Origin: Cyanobacteriota bacterium
GTDB taxonomy: Bacteria; Cyanobacteriota; Cyanobacteriia; Leptolyngbyales; Leptolyngbyaceae
Reading direction: 5' to 3'
Assembly: GCA_027482985.1 (NCBI GenBank)
Contig: JAIXVO010000130.1
Span: 1 to 5,612, forward strand
Length of the DNA: 5,612 nt
The position numbers and the translations under genes are program-made. The notes under the pieces were generated by a model, which saw nothing but the letters and a program-made list of their open reading frames with translations, ran no database searches and was not told the DNA's origin. Of the stretch, positions 1-5,550 are shown piece by piece (the first letter of the stretch is position 1; every line of letters begins with the position of its first letter).

Positions 1-436
1 CCGCGGATTGGGGATGCCCGTGTTCGACAAGCTCGAAGCGGATCTGGCGAAAGCCATGATGTCTCTACCTGCGACCAAAGGCTTCGAGATCGGCTCTGGC
101 TTTGCCGGCACTTTGATGCCTGGGAGCGAACACAATGACGAGTACTATACGGATGCAGACGGGCAGATTCGCACCACCACGAACCGTTCCGGCGGCGTGC
201 AGGGAGGCATTTCCAACGGTGAAAATATTATTATCCGGGTTGCCTTCAAACCCACAGCGACCATTCGCAAGGAACAGAAAACCGTGACCCAAAGTGGGGA
301 AGCGGTGACGCTGGCGGCAAAAGGGCGGCATGATCCCTGCGTGCTACCCCGGGCCGTCCCGATGGTGGAAGCGATGATGGCTTTAGTCCTGTGTGACCAT
401 GTGTTGCGGCAACAGGGACAATGTGGCGGCTGGTAA
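1..436 (+). CDS. aroC: Chorismate synthase, C-terminal part (5' end outside window)
   Basis: Chorismate synthase converts 5-enolpyruvylshikimate-3-phosphate to chorismate using reduced FMN, the last common step of aromatic amino acid, folate and quinone synthesis; it is a cytosolic homotetramer. The frame is open from the window edge (codons from nt 2) to TAA at 434-436, giving 144 visible residues, roughly 40% of a usual ~360-residue protein. Visible family hallmarks are the [17 protein letters not shown] stretch at the start, the [14 protein letters not shown] glycine-rich cofactor/substrate loop, and [17 protein letters not shown], which matches the third chorismate synthase signature and includes the invariant Asp after Arg-His. 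One small peculiarity is Met where I recall Glu in GLGEPVFD; this should be harmless. The Met codon at nt 14-16 area is internal, so no start lies in the window. No clear intrinsic terminator follows; the channel gene begins 93 nt downstream on the same strand. Identification is secure. Confidence 0.96.
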   Translation, partial: RGLGMPVFDKLEADLAKAMMSLPATKGFEIGSGFAGTLMPGSEHNDEYYTDADGQIRTTTNRSGGVQGGISNGENIIIRVAFKPTATIRKEQKTVTQSGEAVTLAAKGRHDPCVLPRAVPMVEAMMALVLCDHVLRQQGQCGGW

Positions 437-442
437 GTCCAT

Positions 443-471
443 TTGTCGAGTCGGGCGATGTTCGCTAAACT
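443..471 (+). promoter_or_regulatory. Candidate sigma-70-type promoter for the channel gene
   Basis: TTGTCG at 443-448 and TAAACT at 466-471 are separated by 17 nt; each hexamer matches 4 of 6 consensus bases. Transcription would start near 478, leaving a leader of about 50 nt before the GTG at 530. It lies just after the aroC stop, so the channel gene could be expressed independently. Found by eye only; alternative is read-through from aroC. Confidence 0.35.
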
Positions 472-529
472 CGCTCCTACAGGGCCGTACTTCCCTGAAT
501 GACTGCCTCGACTGAGCTGGATAGCCCCT

Positions 530-1618
530 GTGACCCCGATTCGATCGCTCAAACCACAACTGACTGCCGAACAGCAGTACTCCCGCCTGCGCCAACAACT
601 GGTCGTGGGTATTTCTTCGCTGGTGGGCGTGATTTTGCTAGGCACCAGTTGGTATCACCTGGTAGAAGGCTGGCGCTGGCTGGATGCCGCCTACATGTCC
701 GTGATTACCCTCGCCACCGTCGGCTTCATGGAAGTGCAACCCCTGGGCGATCGCGGGCGGATTTTCACCATCGTCCTGATCCTGCTGGGGGTGATCACCA
801 TCGGGTATATCGTCAACCGATTTACAGATGCCATCATCCAGGGCTACTTTCAAGAAGGATTGCGACAACAACGGCTGCGACGACTGATGGAATCTTTATC
901 GGATCACTACATCCTGTGTGGCTTTGGTCGTATGGGGCAACAGATCGCCGCAGAGTTTCAGGCGGAAGGGGTGAATTTTGTCGTGGCGGACATCAGCGCC
1001 GACTCGATTCATACGGCGGAAGAGTTGGGCTATACCTTTTTTCAAGGCGACGCCACCCTGGATGAAACCCTGCAACAAGTCCGGATTCAGGATGCCATTT
1101 GTCTAATTGCGGCGTTGCCGTCCGATGCCGAGAATTTGTATACCGTCCTGTCGGCCAAAACCCTGAACCCCAAAATTCGGGCGATCGCCCGGGCCAGTAC
1201 GGAAGAAGCCCTGGTCAAACTGCAACGGGCAGGAGCCGATGCGGTGATTTCACCCTACATCACCGGCGGCAAACGGATGGCAGCGGCAGCCCTCCGTCCC
1301 CAGGTGATGGACTTTGTGGATGGGATTTTGTCCAGCGGCGATCGCAACTTTTACATTGAAGAATTTGAACTGGCCTCGGAAAGTAACGGCTATGTCGGGC
1401 AAACGTTGCGAGAAGCTCGCCTGCGCTCCCAATCCGGGGCGCTCGTGCTGGCGATTCGGCGGGCTTCCGGGACGGCGATCGTCGGGCCCAATGCCGAAAC
1501 CATTCTGATGCTGGGCGATCACCTGATTTGTATGGGCACTGCTGAACAAATTCGTCGCCTGAATCAAATTCTGTTCCCGATGCGATCGCATTTCCCCCGC
1601 CCCCCCAAACAGAGCTAA
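530..1618 (+). CDS. Two-TM potassium channel with RCK (TrkA-N/TrkA-C) domain, MthK-like
   Basis: Predicted tetrameric K+-selective channel subunit of a bacterial membrane (362 aa). Order seen: short basic/polar cytoplasmic N-terminus (1-23); TM1 about 24-42; pore helix and filter 52-72; TM2 about 78-96; a charged linker (LRQQRLRRLM); RCK N-lobe 126-242 with the Rossmann motif GFGRMG (131-136) and Asp154 at the end of the second strand; RCK C-lobe (TrkA-C) about 275-347. The closest described architecture is archaeal MthK. The filter is TVGFME (63-68) rather than TVGYGD, and the three MthK calcium ligands appear replaced, so the gating ligand is unknown; a nucleotide in the Rossmann fold is possible. 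Start: an in-frame TGA at 500-502 precedes, and GTG530 is the first standard start after it and keeps TM1 whole; the ribosome site is weak (GGA 8 nt upstream). It converges on the methyltransferase gene with a 9-nt gap. Confidence 0.93.
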   Translation: MTPIRSLKPQLTAEQQYSRLRQQLVVGISSLVGVILLGTSWYHLVEGWRWLDAAYMSVITLATVGFMEVQPLGDRGRIFTIVLILLGVITIGYIVNRFTDAIIQGYFQEGLRQQRLRRLMESLSDHYILCGFGRMGQQIAAEFQAEGVNFVVADISADSIHTAEELGYTFFQGDATLDETLQQVRIQDAICLIAALPSDAENLYTVLSAKTLNPKIRAIARASTEEALVKLQRAGADAVISPYITGGKRMAAAALRPQVMDFVDGILSSGDRNFYIEEFELASESNGYVGQTLREARLRSQSGALVLAIRRASGTAIVGPNAETILMLGDHLICMGTAEQIRRLNQILFPMRSHFPRPPKQS

Positions 1619-1660
1619 TCCCCATTGCTACGGCTGCTGCCAGTGCCTCACGGGATTAGC
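1614..1660. terminator. Inverted repeat at the convergent gene ends, possible bidirectional terminator
   Basis: GCTAATCCC (1614-1622) and GGGATTAGC (1652-1660) are perfect 9-bp inverted arms around a 29-nt loop; inside, 1623-1627 can pair with 1641-1645 (one G-U). The left arm contains the channel stop codon and the right arm lies within the last codons of the methyltransferase. The hairpin would form at the 3' end of both transcripts. Neither side has a proper T tract, so it may stabilise mRNA or block read-through rather than act as a textbook intrinsic terminator. Confidence 0.4.
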
Positions 1661-2473
1661 GGTTGCGCACAGATCGACATCCGCAGCGGGAAAGGCACAG
1701 ATGTCGAAGTAGTAAATCACGGGTTGACCGCTGGCATAGCGACTGGAGTACAGGTAATGCGTGAGGTCAACAAATAACTGGCGATCGCTCCCATTCAAGG
1801 TGATCAAGGGATTGCCAAAATTATCGTAAATCGCAAATTTGGCATAGCCGAGCTGCACCAATAGATCGATGGTGGCGAGGGCTTGCTGGCACCCATCTGC
1901 CGCGAAGGAAATATCGTATTCGAAGTACACCACGGGTTGCGCTTGCGCCAGGAACGATCGCGCACTTTGGATGATCGTAAAGTCAAAGCCATCGGTATCA
2001 ATTTTCAACAGTTTGGCGGTTTGAAACTGGGGAAACTCCTGCACCAATGCCTCCAAGGGGCGCATCGAGCCGAGCAGCACACCATCCCCCCCAACCGCAT
2101 TGATCACAGAAGTCGTGCCTCCCTGACTGGCGATCGCCTCCAGCGCCACCGCCGTTTCCGTCGCCCCGATAAAACAATCGGCAATGGTAATGTTGCCAAT
2201 GATTTGAGCATTCGCCTCTAAATATTCCAGATATTCGGGATTGCCTTCCACACAGAGCGTCGGCAGTGGTTGAAATTGTTGGATCAAGGCGGCACTATCG
2301 CCCACATTTGCCCCAATATCAATGGCGGTCATCTGCGGATATTTGGCGGCGATCGCCTGGGTGAGCGGCCCTAATGCCCGGTCATACAACTGCCAGGTGG
2401 CTTGATAGTGCGCTAACAAATGATCATCCGGGAAATAGAGATCAAAGCCTGCCACTTGATATTGTTTCGCCAT
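1628..2473 (-). CDS. FkbM-family SAM-dependent methyltransferase
   Basis: Predicted soluble S-adenosylmethionine-dependent methyltransferase of the FkbM family (281 aa), a class that commonly O-methylates sugars, polyketides or other small molecules; the substrate cannot be read from the sequence. Seen: motif I AIDIGANVGDSAAL (50-63), an acidic residue ending the next strand (CVEGNPE, Glu76), the FkbM hallmark LLKIDTDGFDFTII (155-168, the usual form being IKIDVEGxE), and VVYFEYD (181-187). There is no signal peptide or membrane segment. Length is normal for the family. Start: the ATG at 2471-2473 is the only choice because an in-frame TAA occurs seven codons upstream; a purine-rich GAGGG lies about 13-14 nt upstream, a rather long spacing. 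The gene stands alone between a convergent channel gene and a divergent J-protein gene, with no adjacent glycosyltransferase or biosynthetic cluster to suggest a substrate. Family assignment is firm, role unknown. Confidence 0.92.
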   Translation of the reverse strand: MAKQYQVAGFDLYFPDDHLLAHYQATWQLYDRALGPLTQAIAAKYPQMTAIDIGANVGDSAALIQQFQPLPTLCVEGNPEYLEYLEANAQIIGNITIADCFIGATETAVALEAIASQGGTTSVINAVGGDGVLLGSMRPLEALVQEFPQFQTAKLLKIDTDGFDFTIIQSARSFLAQAQPVVYFEYDISFAADGCQQALATIDLLVQLGYAKFAIYDNFGNPLITLNGSDRQLFVDLTHYLYSSRYASGQPVIYYFDICAFPAADVDLCATANPVRHWQQP

Positions 2474-2529
2474 CGCCCCGTGACCACCCTCTTAAGTTGC
2501 GTGATGCTTCCCGCCTTGGGCGCTCAAGT

Positions 2530-2585
2530 GACAGACGGGGCACAGTCAGGAAACCGACTCTGTGACGATGCCCCGCGTCGCTGTC
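2530..2585. other. Long imperfect hairpin in the divergent intergenic region
   Basis: Within the 261-nt gap between the methyltransferase and J-protein starts, GACAG (2530-2534) pairs with CTGTC (2581-2585), CGGGGCA (2536-2542) with TGCCCCG (2569-2575), and GTCA (2545-2548) with TGAC (2563-2566); an alternative inner pairing is CACAG (2541-2545) with CTGTG (2560-2564). The element lies 57-112 nt upstream of the methyltransferase start on its leader side and upstream of the proposed J-protein promoter. It could be a structured leader, a small RNA or an operator region. No coding potential is apparent. Confidence 0.4.
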
Positions 2586-2607
2586 GCTGGATCAGTCGTG
2601 ATGAGGG

Positions 2608-2621
2608 CTGGCGATCGCCAG
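2608..2621. repeat. Extended HIP1 palindrome in the intergenic region
   Basis: CTGGCGATCGCCAG is a perfect 14-bp palindrome centred on the HIP1 octamer GCGATCGC (2611-2618). It is the only HIP1 copy in the window that is outside a coding sequence. It could serve as a dyad-symmetric binding site, but the extension may also be chance. Confidence 0.6.
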
Positions 2622-2672
2622 TGGGTGCCCCCGCCGCCAGGTTCGCCCGTCCGGGAAGACTTTTTGTTAATG

Positions 2673-2700
2673 TTGAATTACGCTCCGTTCTAACTATAGT
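2673..2700 (+). promoter_or_regulatory. Probable sigma-70-type promoter of the J-protein operon
   Basis: TTGAAT (2673-2678) and TATAGT (2695-2700) are separated by 16 nt in an AT-rich patch following a T run (2661-2665) inside otherwise GC-rich DNA. The predicted start is near 2707, giving a leader of about 28 nt. No CIRCE heat-shock operator (TTAGCACTC-N9-GAGTGCTAA) is present, so HrcA control is not indicated. The same AT-rich zone may hold the divergent methyltransferase promoter, but I see no convincing hexamers on that strand. Confidence 0.5.
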
Positions 2701-2721
2701 GAATGATTATGCCCATGTTTA

Positions 2722-2730
2722 GAGGTGAGG
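2722..2730 (+). promoter_or_regulatory. Ribosome-binding site deciding the J-protein start
   Basis: GAGGTGAGG gives two overlapping Shine-Dalgarno cores, 9 and about 4 nt before ATG2735. This favours ATG2735 over the in-frame TTG at 2732, and the resulting N-terminus [10 protein letters not shown] fits J-proteins that I recall from other cyanobacteria. Confidence 0.6.
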
Positions 2731-2734
2731 ATTG

Positions 2735-3724
2735 ATGGCTGCAACTGATTTCAAAGACTACTACACGATTTTGGGAGTCAGTAAATCGGCAGATGCAGAG
2801 GACATCAAGAAAGCCTTTCGGAAATTGGCTCGCAAGTATCACCCGGATCTGAATCCCGGCGATCGCGCGGCAGAGGCCAAATTTAAAGAAATTAACGAAG
2901 CCTACGAAGTCCTCTCCGATCCGGATAAACGCCGCAAGTATGACCAGTTTGGGCAGTACTGGAAACAGGCTGACCAGGGCGGCGGGTCTCCCTTTAGCAA
3001 TGCCAACGTCGATTTTGATTCCTTCGAGTTCGGGCGCTACGGCAGCTTTGATGATTTTATTAACGAACTCTTGGGCCGCATGGGCGGGAATGCGACCAGT
3101 GGCGGCAATGCTCAGAGTCGGTATCGCACCGCTCCCAACGCCACCGACTTTCGCGATCCGGGCAACACCACCAGTACCGCCGCTGGACTGGATAGCGAAG
3201 CCACCCTCACCCTCACCCTGCCGGAAGCCTTCAATGGCGTGCAGAAACGCCTCCAGGTAGGGAATGAAGTGATCGAGGTGCGGATTCCAGCGGGAGCCAA
3301 ACCAGGGAGCCGGATTCGGGTGCGGGGCAAAGGGCGGTTCAGTCCCTACTACACCAGCCAGCGGGGTGATCTGTATCTGATTGTGGAGATTCAACCCCAT
3401 CCCTTCTTCCAATTTGAGGGCGACAATCTGGTGTGTGAAGTGCCGATCGCCCCGGATGAAGCGGCTTTGGGTGCACCAGTGGAAGTGCCAACCCCGGATG
3501 GCGCGGTGACGGTGAATATTCCGGCGGGGATTCGCTCCGGGCAATCCCTGCGGTTGCGCGGGAAGGGGTGGAAGAGTCCCAAGGGCGATCGCGGCGATCA
3601 AATGGTGAAAGTGGTGATTCAGGCACCCAAAGAACTGAGTGCTGCCGAACGCGAGTTGTACGAAAAACTGCGGACTGTGCGGAGTGTCAACCCCCGTGCC
3701 CATCTGAAAGACATCAAGCTGTAA
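2735..3724 (+). CDS. Class B (CbpA-like) DnaJ/Hsp40 co-chaperone
   Basis: J-protein (329 aa) that stimulates the ATPase of a cytosolic Hsp70 (DnaK) and delivers unfolded clients. Seen: J-domain at residues 7-73 with the essential HPD at 36-38 and the [14 protein letters not shown] helix III; a Gly/Phe/Asn-rich linker at about 77-150; then two beta-sandwich client-binding domains at about 153-300, with [20 protein letters not shown] (181-200) and its repeat [18 protein letters not shown] (261-278). No CxxCxGxG zinc-finger repeats occur, which excludes class A DnaJ and fits the CbpA/DnaJ2 type; length is typical. A helical C-terminal tail ([15 protein letters not shown]) follows. Several HIP1 sites lie inside. 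It has its own promoter and strong ribosome site, and is followed after 16 nt by a TolB-like lipoprotein gene, probably in the same transcript. No dnaK or grpE is in the window. Databases may name it dnaJ or cbpA; I leave the symbol blank because several paralogues usually coexist. Confidence 0.96.
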   Translation: MAATDFKDYYTILGVSKSADAEDIKKAFRKLARKYHPDLNPGDRAAEAKFKEINEAYEVLSDPDKRRKYDQFGQYWKQADQGGGSPFSNANVDFDSFEFGRYGSFDDFINELLGRMGGNATSGGNAQSRYRTAPNATDFRDPGNTTSTAAGLDSEATLTLTLPEAFNGVQKRLQVGNEVIEVRIPAGAKPGSRIRVRGKGRFSPYYTSQRGDLYLIVEIQPHPFFQFEGDNLVCEVPIAPDEAALGAPVEVPTPDGAVTVNIPAGIRSGQSLRLRGKGWKSPKGDRGDQMVKVVIQAPKELSAAERELYEKLRTVRSVNPRAHLKDIKL

Positions 3725-3740
3725 GGATGGGACTGAGGCG

Positions 3741-4265
3741 ATGGGCAGACGAAGAACAGTGTGGGGCGGGCTGCTGGTTTCCCTAGCAGGACTGTTGAGC
3801 AGTTGTGCCGGAGCGCAGTTGGTCAGCTTTCCCTATGATCCCGGCGGCCGCAGTTTGAATAGTTCCTTCGCCGAACAAAATCCCGCGATCGCTGGACGCT
3901 ATATCGTGTTCACGTCCGATCGCCGCAACAGTCAGGACATTTATCTCTATGACACAATCACCCGCACCGTGATCGAAACGCCGGGACTGAATGCGATCGA
4001 CCTGATCGAATCCAATCCCACCATTTCGGAGAATGGCCGCTACATTGCGTTTACGGGCAATCGGGACGGGCGATCGGGCATTTACCTCTACGATCGCGAG
4101 ACGCGCCAATTGCGCAACCTGACAGAAAACTTGCGGACTCAAGTGCGAAACCCAGCAATCAGTGCCGATGGCAACGCGATCGCCTTCGAGTCCAGCGCCA
4201 ACGGGCAATGGGACATTTTGATTTACAACCGCTTCGGGCAACCGATCCGGGGGGTTACGCCTTAG
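3741..4265 (+). CDS. Small TolB-like beta-propeller-repeat lipoprotein
   Basis: Predicted envelope lipoprotein (174 aa). The N-terminus has MGRRR, a hydrophobic core VWGGLLVSLAGLL and a lipobox LSSC with Cys22 as the likely lipidated residue, so the mature protein is about 153 aa. It carries three TolB/PD40-type repeats in strict 45-residue register: NPxI at 47, 92 and 137, each followed by (Y/A)IxFxS/T and ending in D/G-I-Y-L-Y-D or DILIYN (66-71, 113-118, 158-163). True TolB has a six-bladed propeller plus an N-terminal domain and about 430 residues, so this is not TolB itself; a role with Pal/Tol is unproven. Start: ATG3741 gives the complete signal peptide; GAGG sits very close (2 nt), with GGA farther upstream. 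It lies 16 nt behind the J-protein gene, suggesting co-transcription. Its TAG stop overlaps the stop of the opposing hli gene. Confidence 0.85.
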   Translation: MGRRRTVWGGLLVSLAGLLSSCAGAQLVSFPYDPGGRSLNSSFAEQNPAIAGRYIVFTSDRRNSQDIYLYDTITRTVIETPGLNAIDLIESNPTISENGRYIAFTGNRDGRSGIYLYDRETRQLRNLTENLRTQVRNPAISADGNAIAFESSANGQWDILIYNRFGQPIRGVTP

Positions 4266-4444
4266 AATCCCAACCAGGCAATGAAGCCCTGTCCCGACAA
4301 CAACTCAATCAGGATCAACGCCACGATGCCGATCATGGCAAACCGTCCATTCAGTTGTTCGGCGTAGGCAGTCCAGCCAAAACCGGGATTGGGTCGATTG
4401 TCGGAGGGAGAAGATTGAGGAGAATTATTGGGTGTCTCAGCCAT
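4262..4444 (-). CDS. hli: High-light-inducible protein (Hli/SCP, one-helix chlorophyll a/b-binding family)
   Basis: Single-helix thylakoid protein of the Lhc/ELIP/Hli superfamily (60 aa), which binds chlorophyll and carotenoid and protects photosystem II assembly intermediates and chlorophyll-synthesis complexes under stress. Seen: a soluble Pro/Ser/Asn-rich N-terminus (1-20), the FGWTAYAEQLNGRFAMIG block (22-39) that contains the chlorophyll-binding ExxNxRxAM motif (Glu29, Asn32, Arg34, Ala36-Met37), then a membrane helix to about residue 57 with the family's usual GQG near the end. Length is standard for Hli proteins. The ATG lies 4 nt after the sdhB stop on the same strand, and an AGGCGG-like ribosome site falls within the last sdhB codons, so translation is probably coupled and the gene transcribed with sdhB. 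The TAA stop overlaps the TAG stop of the TolB-like gene. No separate light-responsive promoter element was recognised. Which Hli paralogue it is cannot be said. Confidence 0.94.
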   Translation of the reverse strand: MAETPNNSPQSSPSDNRPNPGFGWTAYAEQLNGRFAMIGIVALILIELLSGQGFIAWLGF

Positions 4445-4448
4445 GCGC

Positions 4449-5528
4449 TTAGCCGCCTACAGGTTCGGGTGTGTCGGTGAGGGGTTCCACCATGGCAGAC
4501 CGATCCAGGGCTTGCACTGCGGTAATCAGCGATCGCACCTGGGCGGTACCTGCCGACTGTTCAAAAGTCAGCGGAAATTTCCCTGTAGCCATCATACGCA
4601 GTCCGAGGGGCGCTAAACTCATTAATCCCCGCAAATCGCGAAAGGAATTGCCCACCACCCTGAGGCCAAACTGCCGTTCATCCACCCAGCCCCCCCGTTT
4701 CACCAGATCGACCAGGGTTTTGCGGTGGCGGATGGAAATACTGGTCGAGGCCGTTTGTTGCGCCAGAATTTCGGACTTAATTTTGCCAATTTGATCCATC
4801 GGCGCGACTTCCATCGGGCAGACCGCGTTGCAGTAGTAGCAGCGGGTACAGCCCCACACCCCAGCCGTGCCCTCGCCATATTGCTCCAGGCGATCGCGGG
4901 TTTGTTGGTCGCGAGAATCGGCCACCAGCCGATACGCCTTCGCCAGCGCATGCGGGCCAACAAACTGATCATTCACTTCGCGGGCGTTACATTCGGAGTA
5001 GCACGCCCCACAGAGAATGCAGTTGCCGACCTGATTGAGCCGCGATCGCTCTTCCGGCGTTTGTAAAAATTCCCGCTCTGGAATTTGTCGCGCTGCCGAA
5101 CTGACGTAGGGATCAACGGCTTTCAAGTTGTCCCAAAACGACTGCATATCCACGACCAGATCTTTAATCACGGGCATATTTCCCATCGGGGCGATCGTCA
5201 TAATCGGTGTGCCATCTGCGGTAAAGCCCGTCATGGCACCGGGAGCCGCAGCGCCATCGGGAGCGACACTGAGTTGGCGAAACCGCGCCATTTCACTGCC
5301 CACATTTTCTTTGCAAGCGAGGGCAGAACGTCCATTAATCCGCATTGAGCAACTGCCACAAATCGTATTCCGGCAGTTTTTCCGAAAGGCTAAGGTGCCG
5401 TCCTGCTCCCATTTAATCTGATTCAAACAGTCCAGAATGGTGGTGCCAGGTTCAACATCTAAGCGGTATTCCTGGACGTGAGGCGCGCGATCGACGGTTT
5501 GGCGAATGACCTGAAAAATAACCTGCAT
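4449..5528 (-). CDS. sdhB: Succinate dehydrogenase/fumarate reductase iron-sulfur subunit
   Basis: Electron-transfer subunit between the flavoprotein SdhA and the quinone-reacting partner; in cyanobacteria it feeds the plastoquinone pool at the thylakoid or plasma membrane. The protein is 359 aa from ATG5528. Seen: plant-type ferredoxin domain with [2Fe-2S] ligands Cys52, 57, 60, 72 (FRKNCRNTICGSC then ALAC); the linker motif MPVIKDLVVDM (118-128); and the ferredoxin domain with CILCGACYSEC (Cys170, 173, 176, 180) and CTRCYYCNAVCP (Cys227, 230, 233, 237). Cys230 is extra relative to classical SdhB. An insertion at about 84-108 and a C-terminal extension of about 110 residues make it longer than E. 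coli SdhB (238 aa). Start: the frame extends upstream to TTG5576, but MQVIFQVIRQ is the usual N-terminus and the extra 16 residues are unlike the family. sdhA and the membrane anchor are not in the window. hli follows 4 nt downstream. Confidence 0.95.
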   Translation of the reverse strand: MQVIFQVIRQTVDRAPHVQEYRLDVEPGTTILDCLNQIKWEQDGTLAFRKNCRNTICGSCSMRINGRSALACKENVGSEMARFRQLSVAPDGAAAPGAMTGFTADGTPIMTIAPMGNMPVIKDLVVDMQSFWDNLKAVDPYVSSAARQIPEREFLQTPEERSRLNQVGNCILCGACYSECNAREVNDQFVGPHALAKAYRLVADSRDQQTRDRLEQYGEGTAGVWGCTRCYYCNAVCPMEVAPMDQIGKIKSEILAQQTASTSISIRHRKTLVDLVKRGGWVDERQFGLRVVGNSFRDLRGLMSLAPLGLRMMATGKFPLTFEQSAGTAQVRSLITAVQALDRSAMVEPLTDTPEPVGG

Positions 5529-5534
5529 GGTGGA

Positions 5535-5550
5535 TTCAGTACACACTGAA
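5535..5550. promoter_or_regulatory. Perfect inverted repeat in the sdhB leader
   Basis: TTCAGT (5535-5540), spacer ACAC, ACTGAA (5545-5550): a perfect 6-bp dyad located 7-22 nt before the sdhB ATG on the sdhB strand. As RNA it would be a small hairpin over the region where a ribosome site is expected (no clear Shine-Dalgarno is visible); as DNA it could be an operator. A weak TATGGT -10-like hexamer lies farther upstream at about 5566-5571 (minus strand), without a -35 match. Both readings are inference. Confidence 0.35.

Larger units (their letters stand above)
747..5049. repeat. HIP1 octamer family (15 copies of GCGATCGC)
   Basis: Copies start at 747, 1181, 1338, 1582, 1781, 2130, 2349, 2611, 2859, 3585, 3885, 4176, 4529, 4890 and 5042. 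This is about one per 370 nt against roughly one per 65 kb expected for random DNA. HIP1 is a known, functionally unresolved palindrome over-represented in many cyanobacteria. It occurs in every complete gene of the window except the short hli, and only one copy is intergenic. The span covers first to last copy, not one continuous element. Confidence 0.9.

Noticed and set aside
145..645. Minus-strand open frame of 166 codons across aroC end and channel start
   Set aside because: It overlaps two well-supported genes in antisense, shows no family features and no ribosome site.
499..1065. Plus-strand open frame of 188 codons in another frame of the channel gene
   Set aside because: The product is Arg/His-rich with no domain, whereas the other frame encodes a complete channel.
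2646..2665. CCCGTCCGGG followed by a T run, resembling a terminator
   Set aside because: The stem is only 4 bp with a 2-nt loop, and no gene ends just upstream on the plus strand; the T run is better read as part of the promoter zone.
2703..2735. Ten-codon leader ORF ([10 protein letters not shown]) whose TGA overlaps the J-protein ATG
   Set aside because: Its first ATG lies upstream of the predicted transcription start and there is no ribosome site; the TGATG overlap is probably chance.
2690..3703. Open frame of 337 codons on the minus strand, antisense to the J-protein gene
   Set aside because: It lies wholly opposite a clear J-protein, has a low-complexity Pro/His/Gly-rich composition and no recognisable domain; codon bias of GC-rich DNA explains it.
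4251..4271. GGGGTT/AATCCC pairing around the overlapping stops as a terminator
   Set aside because: Only 6 bp with a G-U pair, no T tract on either side; too weak to call.
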